This document shows positions 54,718 through 62,599 of a stretch of DNA of 64,000 bases, in pieces. Source of the stretch: Acidobacteriaceae bacterium (GTDB lineage Bacteria > Acidobacteriota > Terriglobia > Terriglobales > Acidobacteriaceae); the NCBI GenBank assembly GCA_028283655.1, contig JAPWKE010000003.1, positions 3,224,001 to 3,288,000 on the forward strand. Direction: 5' to 3'. A program made the position numbers and the translations under genes. The notes under the pieces are model-generated. The model made no database searches and was not told the DNA's origin. It saw only the letters and a program-made list of their open reading frames with translations. Positions within the stretch are counted from its first letter, which is position 1; every line of letters starts with the position of its first letter.

Positions 54718-55557
54718 ATGCGCCTCCGTCACCTGCTGCTCGCCGCTGCTCTCGTCACCACACCGCTGCTCTCGCACGCGCAGGCCTCGGCGCTGCCTTC
54801 GGCCACGCCCAACCCGCCGGATAACACCGGCGAACGTGGCCGCAAGCTGCTGGACCAGATGATCGATGCGATGGGCGGCGAGAAGTGGATGCATCGCGGC
54901 GCGTGGGCCGAGTACGGCAAAGCCGCCAGCTTCTACAAAGGCCTGCCAAACCCTTACATCTCCGAGTTTGAGGAGTACATCCGCCTGCGGCCCTACGCAC
55001 AGCGCGTTGTCATCGTCTCCAAGCAGGGTGTATTCATCCCCACCAGTAAGCGCGACGTGGCTGAAATCTTCACCGGCGACAAAGGCTACGAGGTTACCTA
55101 CAAGGGCAAGAAGCCGCTGCCGAAGGAGGTCGTTGAAGAGTACAAACTGCGCCGCTCCCACGCGCTGGACGTGCTCGTGCTCGACTGGCTGAAGCAGCCC
55201 GGCCTCATCATCACCTACGACGGCTCGGACGTCGTCGATCGTAAGCTCGCCGACAAGATCACGCTGATGACCGCGACCAATGACACGGCCTCGCTCTACC
55301 TCGATGAAGGAACGCACCTGCCCATGAGTTGCACCTTCCAGAGCCGCAACGAGACCTACAAGGACTTCGACACCTGGACCGAGCAATACAACGACTGGCA
55401 CACCTTCAACGGAGTTGAAACACCGATGACCATCACTCGTCTGAAGAACGGCGACATGGTCGCCCAGCGCTTTCTCACGCGCATCGACTACGACAAGCCT
55501 CTGCCCGACGACACCTTTGATCCCGACCGCCCCCTGCTAAAGAAAGTGAAGAAATAG
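54718..55557 (+). CDS. Secreted LolA-like hypothetical protein
   Basis: The protein has 279 residues from ATG 54718, 19 bases after the SDR gene. Signal peptide MRLRHLLLAAALVTTPLLSHAQ. GERGRKLLDQMIDAMGGEKWMHRGAWAEYGKAA opens a beta-rich region seen in outer-membrane lipoprotein-sorting-like proteins. YITYDGSDVVDRKLADKITLMTATNDTASLYLDEGTHLPMSCTFQSRNE-type sequence (residues ~160-220) and FNGVETPMTITRLKNGDMVAQRFLTRIDYDKPLPDDTFDPDRP follow. The fold assignment rests on pattern only; role unknown. Confidence 0.68.
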   Translation: MRLRHLLLAAALVTTPLLSHAQASALPSATPNPPDNTGERGRKLLDQMIDAMGGEKWMHRGAWAEYGKAASFYKGLPNPYISEFEEYIRLRPYAQRVVIVSKQGVFIPTSKRDVAEIFTGDKGYEVTYKGKKPLPKEVVEEYKLRRSHALDVLVLDWLKQPGLIITYDGSDVVDRKLADKITLMTATNDTASLYLDEGTHLPMSCTFQSRNETYKDFDTWTEQYNDWHTFNGVETPMTITRLKNGDMVAQRFLTRIDYDKPLPDDTFDPDRPLLKKVKK

Positions 55558-55567
55558 CGCACCGGTA

Positions 55568-55706
55568 AGACATTAGAAAGGACAAGACACTAGACATCAG
55601 GGAGCGCAGAAGCCTCTCCCATGTAAGTCCCTCAGGCCCCCGGCACATATCGCCTCCCTGAAGCCGAGCGAAGCTCTAATGTCTAACGTCTCGCGGTCTA
55701 ATGTCT
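55568..55706. repeat. Array of AGACATTAG-type nonamers in both orientations
   Basis: AGACATTAG at 55568-55576 and a degenerate AGACACTAGACATCAG at 55585-55600 face CTAATGTCT at 55676-55684, CTAACGTCT at 55683-55691 and CTAATGTCT at 55698-55706. The words are the complement of each other, about 100 bases apart, and fill most of the 202-base space between the LolA-like gene and fabZ. Confidence 0.75.
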
Positions 55707-55759
55707 CCCGCCCCCGTCCGCAGCCCACATTCGGGGCAAACTTGATATTCTGACCAGCG

Positions 55760-56281
55760 ATGAGTGATTCCACTACACCCGAAGTTGTCGCGGAGCAGAC
55801 TCCCGCAAAACAGACCATGGACATCGTTGAAATCATGTCCATCCTGCCGCACCGCTACCCGTTCCTGCTGATCGACCGCGTGGTCGAAATGGAGCGCAAG
55901 CAGCGCATCGTCGCGATCAAGAACGTGACGATGAACGAGCCGCACTTCACCGGCCACTTCCCCGATTACCCGATCATGCCAGGAGTGCTGCAGATCGAAG
56001 CGATGGCACAGGCAGGCGGCGCTCTGCTGCTGACCGAAATCCCCGATCGCGCCGACAAGCTGATGGTCTTCACCGGCATCGAAGAAGCGAAGTTCCGCCG
56101 CCCCGTTACCCCGGGCGACCAGCTCCGCATTGAGGTCACCGTGGTGAACTGGCGCTCGCGTGCCGTGAAGATGGCAGGCGTCATCACCGTGGATGGCAAG
56201 CCGGTTTCAGAAGCGACGATCACCTGCCAGCTCGTTCCGCGTCCGCGCAAGACCGAAGCTGTAGCTGAACCGCAGGCATAA
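55760..56281 (+). CDS. fabZ: 3-hydroxyacyl-ACP dehydratase (FabZ)
   Basis: Dehydrates 3-hydroxyacyl-ACP in fatty acid elongation, as a hot-dog-fold dimer. The protein has 173 residues from ATG 55760. MDIVEIMSILPHRYPFLLIDRVVEM and NEPHFTGHFPDYPIMPGVLQIEAMAQAGG carry the active-site His and Glu. KFRRPVTPGDQLRIEVTVVNWRSRAVKM follows. Its N-terminal 18 residues and C-terminal RPRKTEAVAEPQA are extra. It opens the lipid A cluster before lpxA, a common order in Gram-negatives. Confidence 0.96.
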   Translation: MSDSTTPEVVAEQTPAKQTMDIVEIMSILPHRYPFLLIDRVVEMERKQRIVAIKNVTMNEPHFTGHFPDYPIMPGVLQIEAMAQAGGALLLTEIPDRADKLMVFTGIEEAKFRRPVTPGDQLRIEVTVVNWRSRAVKMAGVITVDGKPVSEATITCQLVPRPRKTEAVAEPQA

Positions 56282-56308
56282 GCGCTTACGTTACAGGTGA
56301 GGCAGGAA

Positions 56309-56368
56309 CGGTAGGTCACGGCTTCAGCCGTGACATCCGCTACCGAAAACGATCGCGGCTTTAGCCGC
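56309..56368. repeat. REP-like two-hairpin element (GGCTTCAGCC / GGCTTTAGCC)
   Basis: Hairpin one is GTCACGGCT-TC-AGCCGTGAC at 56315-56334, extended by CGGTAG/CTACCG arms to 56309-56345 with an internal bulge. Hairpin two is GCGGCT-TT-AGCCGC at 56355-56368. The two cores are the reverse complements of those at 3568-3618 and appear in the opposite order, as expected for the same element inverted. It fills most of the 104-base space between fabZ and lpxA. Confidence 0.8.
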
Positions 56369-56385
56369 TGAGGTAAGAACGGACG

Positions 56386-57189
56386 ATGAGCATTCATCCC
56401 ACCGCGAGCATTCACCCCACGGCCATCGTCGCCGATGGCGCGGTGATCGGCGCAGACTGCAAGATCGGCCCCTTCTGCACCGTCGGTGCCAACGTCACGC
56501 TGGGCGACGAGTGTGAGCTGATCTCGCACGTCGTGCTCGACGGCCACACCATCTTCGGCAAGAAGAACCGCATCTACTCGTTCGCTTGTCTGGGCATCGC
56601 ACCGCAGGACCTGAAGTACAACAACGAGCCCACGCAGCTCCTCGTTGGCGACGGCAACGACATCCGCGAGTACGTCACCATCTCGCGCGGCACGGTCGGC
56701 GGCGGCGGCATCACACGCCTCGGCTCAAACTGCCTCGTCATGGCGTACGTCCACATCGGCCACGACTCCGTAATCGGCAACGGCTGCATTCTGCCGAACG
56801 GCGCCACGCTGGCGGGCCACGTCACGGTGGAGGACTTCGCCGTCCTCAGCGCCAACGCACCGGTGCACCAGTTCTGCACGATCGGCCGTTACGCCTACAT
56901 CGGCGGCGGCACGACGATCACGCAGGACGTGCTGCCCTACTCGCTGACCTCGGTCGAACGCAAGAACCATGCCTACGGCCTGAATAAGGTCGGCCTGCAA
57001 CGCCGCGGCTTCACAGCCGAAGAGCTTCGCGAGCTGCAATCGGCGATGCGCTCGCTCACCAGCGGCAAGCTGAACACCACGCAGGCCTGCGAACAGATCA
57101 CCGACATGGTCGAATCCGGCGGCGCGGGCGAGCACGTAAAGTACCTGCTCGACTTCGTGAAGAAGAGCGAACGCGGAGTCATCAAATAA
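56386..57189 (+). CDS. lpxA: UDP-N-acetylglucosamine acyltransferase (LpxA)
   Basis: First enzyme of lipid A synthesis, acylating UDP-GlcNAc. The protein has 267 residues from ATG 56386, the usual length. The left-handed beta-helix hexapeptides begin IHPTASIHPTAIVADGAVIGADCKIGPFCTVGANV. The catalytic His lies in MAYVHIGHDSVIGNGCILPNGA. YAYIGGGTTITQDVLPYSLTSVERKNHAYGLNKVGLQRRGFTAEELRELQ is the family C-terminal section. It is followed by the toxin-antitoxin pair, then lpxI. Confidence 0.98.
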   Translation: MSIHPTASIHPTAIVADGAVIGADCKIGPFCTVGANVTLGDECELISHVVLDGHTIFGKKNRIYSFACLGIAPQDLKYNNEPTQLLVGDGNDIREYVTISRGTVGGGGITRLGSNCLVMAYVHIGHDSVIGNGCILPNGATLAGHVTVEDFAVLSANAPVHQFCTIGRYAYIGGGTTITQDVLPYSLTSVERKNHAYGLNKVGLQRRGFTAEELRELQSAMRSLTSGKLNTTQACEQITDMVESGGAGEHVKYLLDFVKKSERGVIK

Positions 57190-57200
57190 CGAATGCATCT

Positions 57201-57220
57201 ATAGCACGGAGTGCTATACT
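57201..57220 (+). promoter_or_regulatory. Operator palindrome overlapping a -10 box of the toxin-antitoxin operon
   Basis: ATAGCAC-GGA-GTGCTAT at 57201-57217 is a perfect 7-bp inverted repeat. A TATACT -10 sequence at 57215-57220 overlaps its right arm. No good -35 box is visible. The toxin start GTG 57228 is only 7 bases after the -10 box and has no Shine-Dalgarno, so the transcript could be leaderless. Palindromes of this kind are the usual autorepression sites of HigBA-type systems. Confidence 0.65.
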
Positions 57221-57227
57221 TCGTTCC

Positions 57228-57596
57228 GTGCTTCGAATCTTCAAAAGCCGCGAGTTTGCTCGTTTTGCAAAGCGCTCCGGGCTTAGTGATCAAGCATTGC
57301 TTCATGCCGTGGAGCAGGTTGAGAGCGGATTAATCGATGCAGACCTTGGCGGCGGGGTCTACAAGCAGCGCGTTGCAAGGCCCGGCAAAGGAAAGTCTGG
57401 CGGGTTTCGAACCATTCTTCTGATGCGTGCCGGTGAGCTGATTCTTTTCGTGGATGGTTTTGCCAAAAGCGAAAGAGACAACATCACGACCGAGGAGCTC
57501 CTCGCTTTCCGGATGGTGGCGAAGGGTCTCCTTTACGACAAACAAAAACTTGCAGAAGCAGTCGAACGCAAAGTTCTCGTGGAGATAAAGCGATGA
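57228..57596 (+). CDS. RelE/HigB-like toxin
   Basis: The protein has 122 residues from GTG 57228. MLRIFKSREFARFAKRSGLSDQALLHAVEQVESGLIDADLGGGVYKQRVARPGKGKSGGFRTILLMRAGELILFVDGFAKSERDNITTEELLAFRMVAK is characteristic of the HigB-like, PF06296-type RelE superfamily. The KQRVARPGKGKSGGFRTIL strand carries the basic residues that contact mRNA in this family. It is 38 bases after lpxA and overlaps the antitoxin by 4 bases (ATGA). Toxin-first order is the HigBA pattern. Confidence 0.9.
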   Translation: MLRIFKSREFARFAKRSGLSDQALLHAVEQVESGLIDADLGGGVYKQRVARPGKGKSGGFRTILLMRAGELILFVDGFAKSERDNITTEELLAFRMVAKGLLYDKQKLAEAVERKVLVEIKR

Positions 57597-57919
57597 CGAT
57601 CAAAGCAGCGGTATACAAGAGCAAACGTCTGGGGACGGCTCATCGACTTGCCAAGGAACTCAGTGACGCTGGCATGTTGGAGAAGCGCACTATGCGCGAT
57701 CTCGACACACTCTGCCTCACGCCTGCCAGGCCACTTACACCGAGCAAGATTGTTTCTATCCGCCGTCGCGAAAAGGCCAGCCAGGCGGTCTTTGCCTTCC
57801 ACCTGGGCGTGACGGTCAGCCTTATCTCTCAATGGGAGCGCGGAGAAAAGAAGCCCAGCGGACCATCGCTGAAGCTGCTCGCACTCGTAGAGAAGAACGG
57901 CCTCGACTGGGTCGCATGA
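57593..57919 (+). CDS. HigA-like antitoxin with XRE helix-turn-helix
   Basis: The protein has 108 residues from ATG 57593, with GGAG nine bases upstream. The N-terminal part (residues ~1-50) would bind the toxin. The C-terminal VSIRRREKASQAVFAFHLGVTVSLISQWERGEKKPSGPSLKLLALVEKNGLDWV is a Cro/C1-type HTH, expected to bind the palindrome at 57201. Its stop TGA overlaps the start ATG of lpxI by 4 bases (57916-57919). Confidence 0.9.
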   Translation: MTIKAAVYKSKRLGTAHRLAKELSDAGMLEKRTMRDLDTLCLTPARPLTPSKIVSIRRREKASQAVFAFHLGVTVSLISQWERGEKKPSGPSLKLLALVEKNGLDWVA

Positions 57920-58803
57920 GCAAGCACTCCCACATCGATAGGAATGCGCTCGGTCTCATCGCCGGTAACGGACGCTTCCCCTTCCTGCTGCTCGACGCAG
58001 CGCGTGCTTACGGCCTGCGCGTCGTGGTGGCTGCCATCAAGGAAGAGACCGATCTTGAGATCGACGCGCGTGCTACAGCTGATCCTGAAAACATCCGCGT
58101 TCACTGGCTCTCGCTTGGCGAACTCTCCAAACTCATCGAGACCTTCCAGCGCGAAGGCGTCGCGAACGCCGTGATGGCCGGGCAGGTGAAACACAAGCAG
58201 ATCTTCTCCTCCATCCGCCCCGACTGGCGACTCGCCAAGCTGCTGCTGAACCTGCGCACGCGCTCCACGGACATGCTGCTCGGCGCGGTTGCCAAGGTGC
58301 TCGAAGACGAAGGCATCCATCTCGTCTCCTCCACCGCCTACCTCGAGCCCATGCTCGCGCCCGCAGGGGTGCTCACACGGCGCGCGCCCGACGAAACCGA
58401 ACTCGGCGACATCGCCTACGGCCTGAACGTCGCGCGCGGAATCGCTGGCTTCGACCTCGGGCAGACCGTCGTCATCGCCGCGGGAGCCTGCGTCGCCGTC
58501 GAGGCCATGGAAGGCACAGACGCCACCATTCTGCGCGCAGGCGAGCTCTTCCGCACACTCGACGCCGAAGCCAGCACGCTCGAGCGCAAACTCACCGTCG
58601 TGAAGGTCGCCAAACCGAAGCAGGACATGCGATTCGACGTCCCCGTGTGCGGCGTGCCGACGATCGAGACCATGAAGGCCGCAAGAGCCACCTGCCTCTG
58701 CATCGAAGCTGGCCGCACCCTGCTCTTCGACCGCGAAGCCATGGTCGCAGCCGCCGACGCGGCCGGGATCAGCATCGTGGCAGAACCAGCGCCTGCCCTT
58801 TAG
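57916..58803 (+). CDS. lpxI: UDP-2,3-diacylglucosamine diphosphatase LpxI
   Basis: Hydrolyses UDP-2,3-diacylglucosamine to lipid X in the lipid A pathway; it replaces LpxH in many bacteria. I start it at ATG 57916, which overlaps the antitoxin stop by ATGA, giving 295 residues. It has no Shine-Dalgarno of its own, fitting translational coupling. LGLIAGNGRFPFLLLDAARAYGLRVVVAAIKEE is the DUF1009 N-terminal signature, then AVMAGQVKHKQIFSSIRPDWRLAKLL, GIAGFDLGQTVVIAAGACVAVEAMEGTDATILRAGEL, VAKPKQDMRFDVPVCGVPTIETMKAARATCLCIEAGRTLLFDRE. Function is secure from these motifs. Confidence 0.95.
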   Translation: MSKHSHIDRNALGLIAGNGRFPFLLLDAARAYGLRVVVAAIKEETDLEIDARATADPENIRVHWLSLGELSKLIETFQREGVANAVMAGQVKHKQIFSSIRPDWRLAKLLLNLRTRSTDMLLGAVAKVLEDEGIHLVSSTAYLEPMLAPAGVLTRRAPDETELGDIAYGLNVARGIAGFDLGQTVVIAAGACVAVEAMEGTDATILRAGELFRTLDAEASTLERKLTVVKVAKPKQDMRFDVPVCGVPTIETMKAARATCLCIEAGRTLLFDREAMVAAADAAGISIVAEPAPAL

Positions 58804-58846
58804 TCGCTCCAGCACAGTAGAATCTCCAGCAAGGAGATCTCCCACC

Positions 58847-59371
58847 ATGCACCTCCGCAAAATTCTCGCTGCCACGCTGCTGTCGCTGACGCCGCTAGCC
58901 GCCGTTGCCGCCACGCTGCCCATTGGGGCCGTCGCACCGAACTTCACGCTGCCCAACCAGGAGAACAAGCCCGTCTCGCTCGCCGACTACAAGGGCAAGT
59001 GGGTCGTGCTCTACTTCTACCCCAAGGACCAGACCTCCGGCTGCTCGAAGGAAGCGCATAACTTCCAGGGCGATCTGCCCAAGTACGAAGCCGCCAACGC
59101 GGTCGTCCTCGGCGTCTCGCTCGACACCGTCGAGAGCCACAAGACCTGGTGCACCAAGGACGGCTTCTCCTTCAAGATGCTCGCCGACCCCGACCACAAG
59201 GTGGTGGACGCGTACGGCGTGCCGGTGAAGAGCTTCAACGGAGCAAGCTACGCGCAGCGTGACACCTTCCTCATCTCGCCCCAGGGTAAGGTCGTCAAGA
59301 GCTGGGAGGTTCACGACATCGCGAACCACTCCACCGAAGTGCTGGCAACGATCGCCGCAGAAAAGAAGTAG
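58847..59371 (+). CDS. Secreted peroxiredoxin (AhpC/TSA, BCP-like)
   Basis: The protein has 174 residues from ATG 58847, with AAGGAG upstream and signal peptide MHLRKILAATLLSLTPLAAVAA. GAVAPNFTLPNQENKPVSLADYKGKWVVLYFYPKDQTSGCSKEAHNFQ carries the peroxidatic Cys in SGC, in a variant of the usual TPGCT motif. LGVSLDTVESHKTWCTKDGFSFKMLADPDHKVVDAYGV adds a second Cys (resolving candidate). QRDTFLISPQGKVVKSWE follows. Thiol peroxidase of the periplasm. Confidence 0.92.
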   Translation: MHLRKILAATLLSLTPLAAVAATLPIGAVAPNFTLPNQENKPVSLADYKGKWVVLYFYPKDQTSGCSKEAHNFQGDLPKYEAANAVVLGVSLDTVESHKTWCTKDGFSFKMLADPDHKVVDAYGVPVKSFNGASYAQRDTFLISPQGKVVKSWEVHDIANHSTEVLATIAAEKK

Positions 59372-59400
59372 CTCAAAGCGCCTCACAGATAGCAGCAGAC

Positions 59401-59434
59401 GCAAAAGCGCCCGGCCGAAGCCGGGCGCTTTTGC
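59401..59434. terminator. Bidirectional terminator between the peroxiredoxin and H1-like genes
   Basis: A 15-bp perfect stem (GCAAAAGCGCCCGGC) with loop CGAA. Both strands have T-rich ends, and the two genes converge on it. Confidence 0.92.
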
Positions 59435-59455
59435 TTGCCTGTTGTGGTTGTAAGA

Positions 59456-60379
59456 CTACTTCTTAGCAGCAGTCTTCTTGGCAGCCTTCTTCGGAGCGGC
59501 CTTCTTCGCGACAACCTTCTTCGCGACAGCCTTCTTGACGGCCTTCTTCGGAGCGACCTTCTTCGCGACAACCTTCTTCGCGACGGCCTTCTTCACTGCC
59601 TTCTTCGCGACAACCTTCTTCGCGACCGCCTTCTTCGGTGCAGCCTTCTTCACAGCCTTCTTCGTTGCCAAGGTCTTACCTCTCATAGTTGAGTTTTTGG
59701 TGCTGGTGCTCTTGTTGCCAACTGCCTTCTTAGGGGCAGCCTTACCGCCGCGCAGAGCACCGGACTTCTTCGCGGCAGAACTTGTAATCTTCTTCGCAGC
59801 CTTCTTCGGCGCAATCTTCTTGGCAGCTTTCTTAGGAGCTACCTTCTTTGCGACCTTCTTCGGAGCGGCTTTCTTCACAGCCTTTTTCGGAGCGACCTTC
59901 TTGGGTGCTACCTTCTTCGGGGCGATTTTCTTGGCAGCCTTCTTGGGTGCCGCTTTTTTAGCAGTCGCTTTCTTCGGAGCCGCCTTTTTCGGTGCTGCTT
60001 TCTTGGGCGCTACCTTCTTCGGGGTTGCCTTCTTGGCAGCCTTCTTCGCCACCGGCTTTACGGCAGCAGCCGAAGCCTTCAATGCTTCACCCACAGTGCT
60101 CTCTGTTTCGCTCGGCACCGGCTCAGCCGACATCGTCTCTGCAGGCTCGTAGCTGTCCACCGGATTCGAAGGCGCAGCACTCAGCTCCGCTTCTTCCGCG
60201 TGATTGCTTGAAGCCGCCGGCTCATCGTCTTCGACGATCGAGCTCACCGCACGCGTCGTGCTGAACTCTTCCTCTTCGTCCTCGTCATCGAGTTCCGGCT
60301 CAAGGTCGTCGTTGTCTTCTTCCGGTTCCTGATCGTCGTATGCGGCAGCGTACAGCTTGATGGTTTCGTCTTCGTGCAT
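59456..60379 (-). CDS. Histone H1-like protein with acidic head and Lys/Ala/Pro tail
   Basis: The protein has 307 residues from ATG 60379, with GGGG six bases upstream. Residues 1-100 are strongly acidic (DDQEPEEDNDDLEPELDDEDEEEEF, then Ser/Glu-rich). Residues ~107-307 are almost all Lys, Ala, Val and Pro, in repeats such as AAPKKA, VAPKK, AVKKAV and VAKKV, with a short unlike stretch (GALRGGKAAPKKAVGNKSTSTKNSTMRGK) in the middle. The tail is expected to bind DNA as in H1 and bacterial AlgP/Hc1-like proteins. An acidic head could act as a self-shielding or protein-binding domain; that is an inference. The long tandem repeat makes indels likely between strains. Confidence 0.85.
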   Translation of the reverse strand: MHEDETIKLYAAAYDDQEPEEDNDDLEPELDDEDEEEEFSTTRAVSSIVEDDEPAASSNHAEEAELSAAPSNPVDSYEPAETMSAEPVPSETESTVGEALKASAAAVKPVAKKAAKKATPKKVAPKKAAPKKAAPKKATAKKAAPKKAAKKIAPKKVAPKKVAPKKAVKKAAPKKVAKKVAPKKAAKKIAPKKAAKKITSSAAKKSGALRGGKAAPKKAVGNKSTSTKNSTMRGKTLATKKAVKKAAPKKAVAKKVVAKKAVKKAVAKKVVAKKVAPKKAVKKAVAKKVVAKKAAPKKAAKKTAAKK

Positions 60380-60618
60380 CGTTTCCCCGTCTCCGTGCGT
60401 TTGTTGCAATCGCTCTAGCGTTTCGACGCTTGCCGTCTCTATCCGACTTCGTTCGCCGTGTGTACTTCTTGCAAAGCAACACACACTGCACGGAAGCTTA
60501 GCAACAGGATTACGCGCGGTGCAATGAAATAGCAAGAGCCTTTTTTGATGCGCGCAGTTTTTCCTTCACACATCCACACGCTCTCATGAGATGAACCGCA
60601 TCATCCACCTGTTGCTCG

Positions 60619-62448
60619 TTAGCGATGATGCTTCTTCGAGCTGCCTTTTGAGCTGCTCCGGGAAGACGCTTTCGAGGAACTCTTTCCTGCACGGTGCGAA
60701 GAAGACTTCGACGCATGACCATGCGACGAACGGCCATGCGAAGAGTGAGAGCTGCGCGTAGAAGAACGGCGGGCGCGGGCGCTGCGACCGCTCGGCCCCA
60801 GGCGAACAGGCTCGGCCACATAGATCGTATGGCCGCTCCGTACGCTGCTCGACGACAGATGGTTCCATCGACGCAGGTCCTCCACCGTCACATCGAAGCG
60901 ATCGGCAATCGAGACCAGCGTGTCCGAACGGCGCACGGTGTACTTCTGCGTTCCGCGCGGCGCAGTCGCTACCGCCATCGGAATAATCAGCTCGTCGCCT
61001 TCCTGAATGGGCTTCGCGGCCGTCACGTCGTTCAACTCAGCGATCTCCGAGGAGTGAGCGTGCATCGCATCGGCAATGCCATCCAGCGTTTCGCCAGGGC
61101 GAACAACATGGAAGCGCCAGCTCGCGCGCTTGTCCTCGGGAATATCCTTCAGACGATCCAGGAAGACATCACGCGTTCCGACCGGGATGTGCAGGTCGTA
61201 CGGCGTATCCGGCGGTGTAATCAGGCGCAGCATCGCAGGGTTCAGCGCGACGATGTCCTGCACGGTCGTGCCAGTAAGGTCAGCAACCAGGCGCAGGTCG
61301 ATCGAGTAATCCGTCGACACCGTCTCGTAGATCACAGGAGGGCTCGGCGGCAGCTTGTTCAGGCCGTACTTCTCCGGATTCTTCGCCATGATGATCGCGG
61401 CGAGAATCTGCGGCACATACGCACGCGTCTCCGCAGGCATCGACGCATGACGGTAGAGGTCCCAGAAGTCCGAGTAGCCCGTGCGGCTGACGATGCGCTG
61501 CACGTTGCCTGGGCCCCAGTCATACGCAATCATCGCCAGGTACCAGTCGTTGAACAACGCATGGTAGTTCTTGATCAGCTTGGCGTAGGCCCGCGTGCTC
61601 TTTTCCGGGTCGAACCGGTAGTCGAAGTAGCCATTCCGGGTCAGGTTGTACTCCGACCCCGTGTACGTCATGAACTGCCACATGCCACCCGCGCCGGAGT
61701 GCGAATTCACGACCTGCGGCTGGAATCCGCTCTCCGCCACGGCGAGATAAATCAGATCCTGCGGCACGCCTTCTTCCTTCAGCGTGTTCTGGATCAGTGT
61801 GCGGTACTTGCCAAGGCGCTGCATGGACGCCGACATGTGCGCGCGGAACGAGTTCGACTGCGAGAACACGTTGATGTAACCGGCGACCTGATCGTTAATG
61901 ATCAGCGGAAGATCCGAAGTCGTATTCAACTCGCTCTTCAACTGAGCGACCAACTGCGGGTTGGCGGGGAACGTCGTCTCCGTCTGCCCCTGCAGAGGAG
62001 CGTCGTCCAGCCGCTGGCTGAAGCCGTTGCCCTCGCGAAGCGCCACCATCTCCAGCGAGTTGATCGCGCTGAGCAGGTGCTCAAACTCATCGTTCAGCGT
62101 CGGGTCGCTCTTGATGTCGATGCCGCTCGACATCATCGTGTCGACGGCGTAATCAAAGTCCTGACGAGCTGCATCCAGCCGGTTTGCGTTGTAGTTCCGA
62201 ACGCCCGAGGCGTAGCTCGTCTCCGCGCGCGAGATAATTGCGGCCACCTTAGCATCATGCTGGCTGTCCGCGCTCTGCGCCGTGGCCGCTGCACTCTGCT
62301 GCTGTTGCTGAGCCACCGTCGTCGGCGCTTTGCCGTACGCGGGAATGCTGTTTGGTGCGCCCGCCTGCGCGGTGTCGCTCGGACATCCTGTCAACACAGC
62401 AAGCAACGGAGCTACCGCCAACGCTGTCAGAAATTTTCGATTACCCAT
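60619..62448 (-). CDS. MltD-like lytic transglycosylase with LysM domains
   Basis: Cleaves peptidoglycan glycan strands. The protein has 609 residues from ATG 62448 with lipobox LTGC (MGNRKFLTALAVAPLLAVLTGC); an in-frame ATG at 62472 adds 8 residues. The N-terminal Gln/Ser-rich linker is followed by helices, then the SLT domain: VPQDLIYLAVAESGFQPQVVNSHSGAGGMWQFMTYTGSEY, with catalytic Glu in AESGF. Two LysM domains follow: RFHVVRPGETLDGIADAMHAHSSEIAELN and KYTVRRSDTLVSIADRFDVTVEDLRRWN; a third, weaker one is DYSIDLRLVADLTGTTVQDIVALN. The end is a Ser/His/Arg-rich basic tail. Confidence 0.94.
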   Translation of the reverse strand: MGNRKFLTALAVAPLLAVLTGCPSDTAQAGAPNSIPAYGKAPTTVAQQQQQSAAATAQSADSQHDAKVAAIISRAETSYASGVRNYNANRLDAARQDFDYAVDTMMSSGIDIKSDPTLNDEFEHLLSAINSLEMVALREGNGFSQRLDDAPLQGQTETTFPANPQLVAQLKSELNTTSDLPLIINDQVAGYINVFSQSNSFRAHMSASMQRLGKYRTLIQNTLKEEGVPQDLIYLAVAESGFQPQVVNSHSGAGGMWQFMTYTGSEYNLTRNGYFDYRFDPEKSTRAYAKLIKNYHALFNDWYLAMIAYDWGPGNVQRIVSRTGYSDFWDLYRHASMPAETRAYVPQILAAIIMAKNPEKYGLNKLPPSPPVIYETVSTDYSIDLRLVADLTGTTVQDIVALNPAMLRLITPPDTPYDLHIPVGTRDVFLDRLKDIPEDKRASWRFHVVRPGETLDGIADAMHAHSSEIAELNDVTAAKPIQEGDELIIPMAVATAPRGTQKYTVRRSDTLVSIADRFDVTVEDLRRWNHLSSSSVRSGHTIYVAEPVRLGPSGRSARARRSSTRSSHSSHGRSSHGHASKSSSHRAGKSSSKASSRSSSKGSSKKHHR

Positions 62449-62599
62449 GATGGCGCGGCGGTTCCCCTGCATCCTGCCATTGTATGACGCAGCCCGGCTA
62501 CTTCCGTGAGGTGGTTCACCATCTGGAAACAGGCACCGCCCTGACCGCCCTACACTGCTATCCTAGAGATTCGCAGGCTATTCGCCGCGCCTTCTATTC

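Noticed and set aside
60694-62487. Long plus-strand frame of about 600 codons opposite the MltD-like gene
   Set aside because: Antisense shadow of the well-supported lytic transglycosylase; its composition is Arg-rich and not protein-like.
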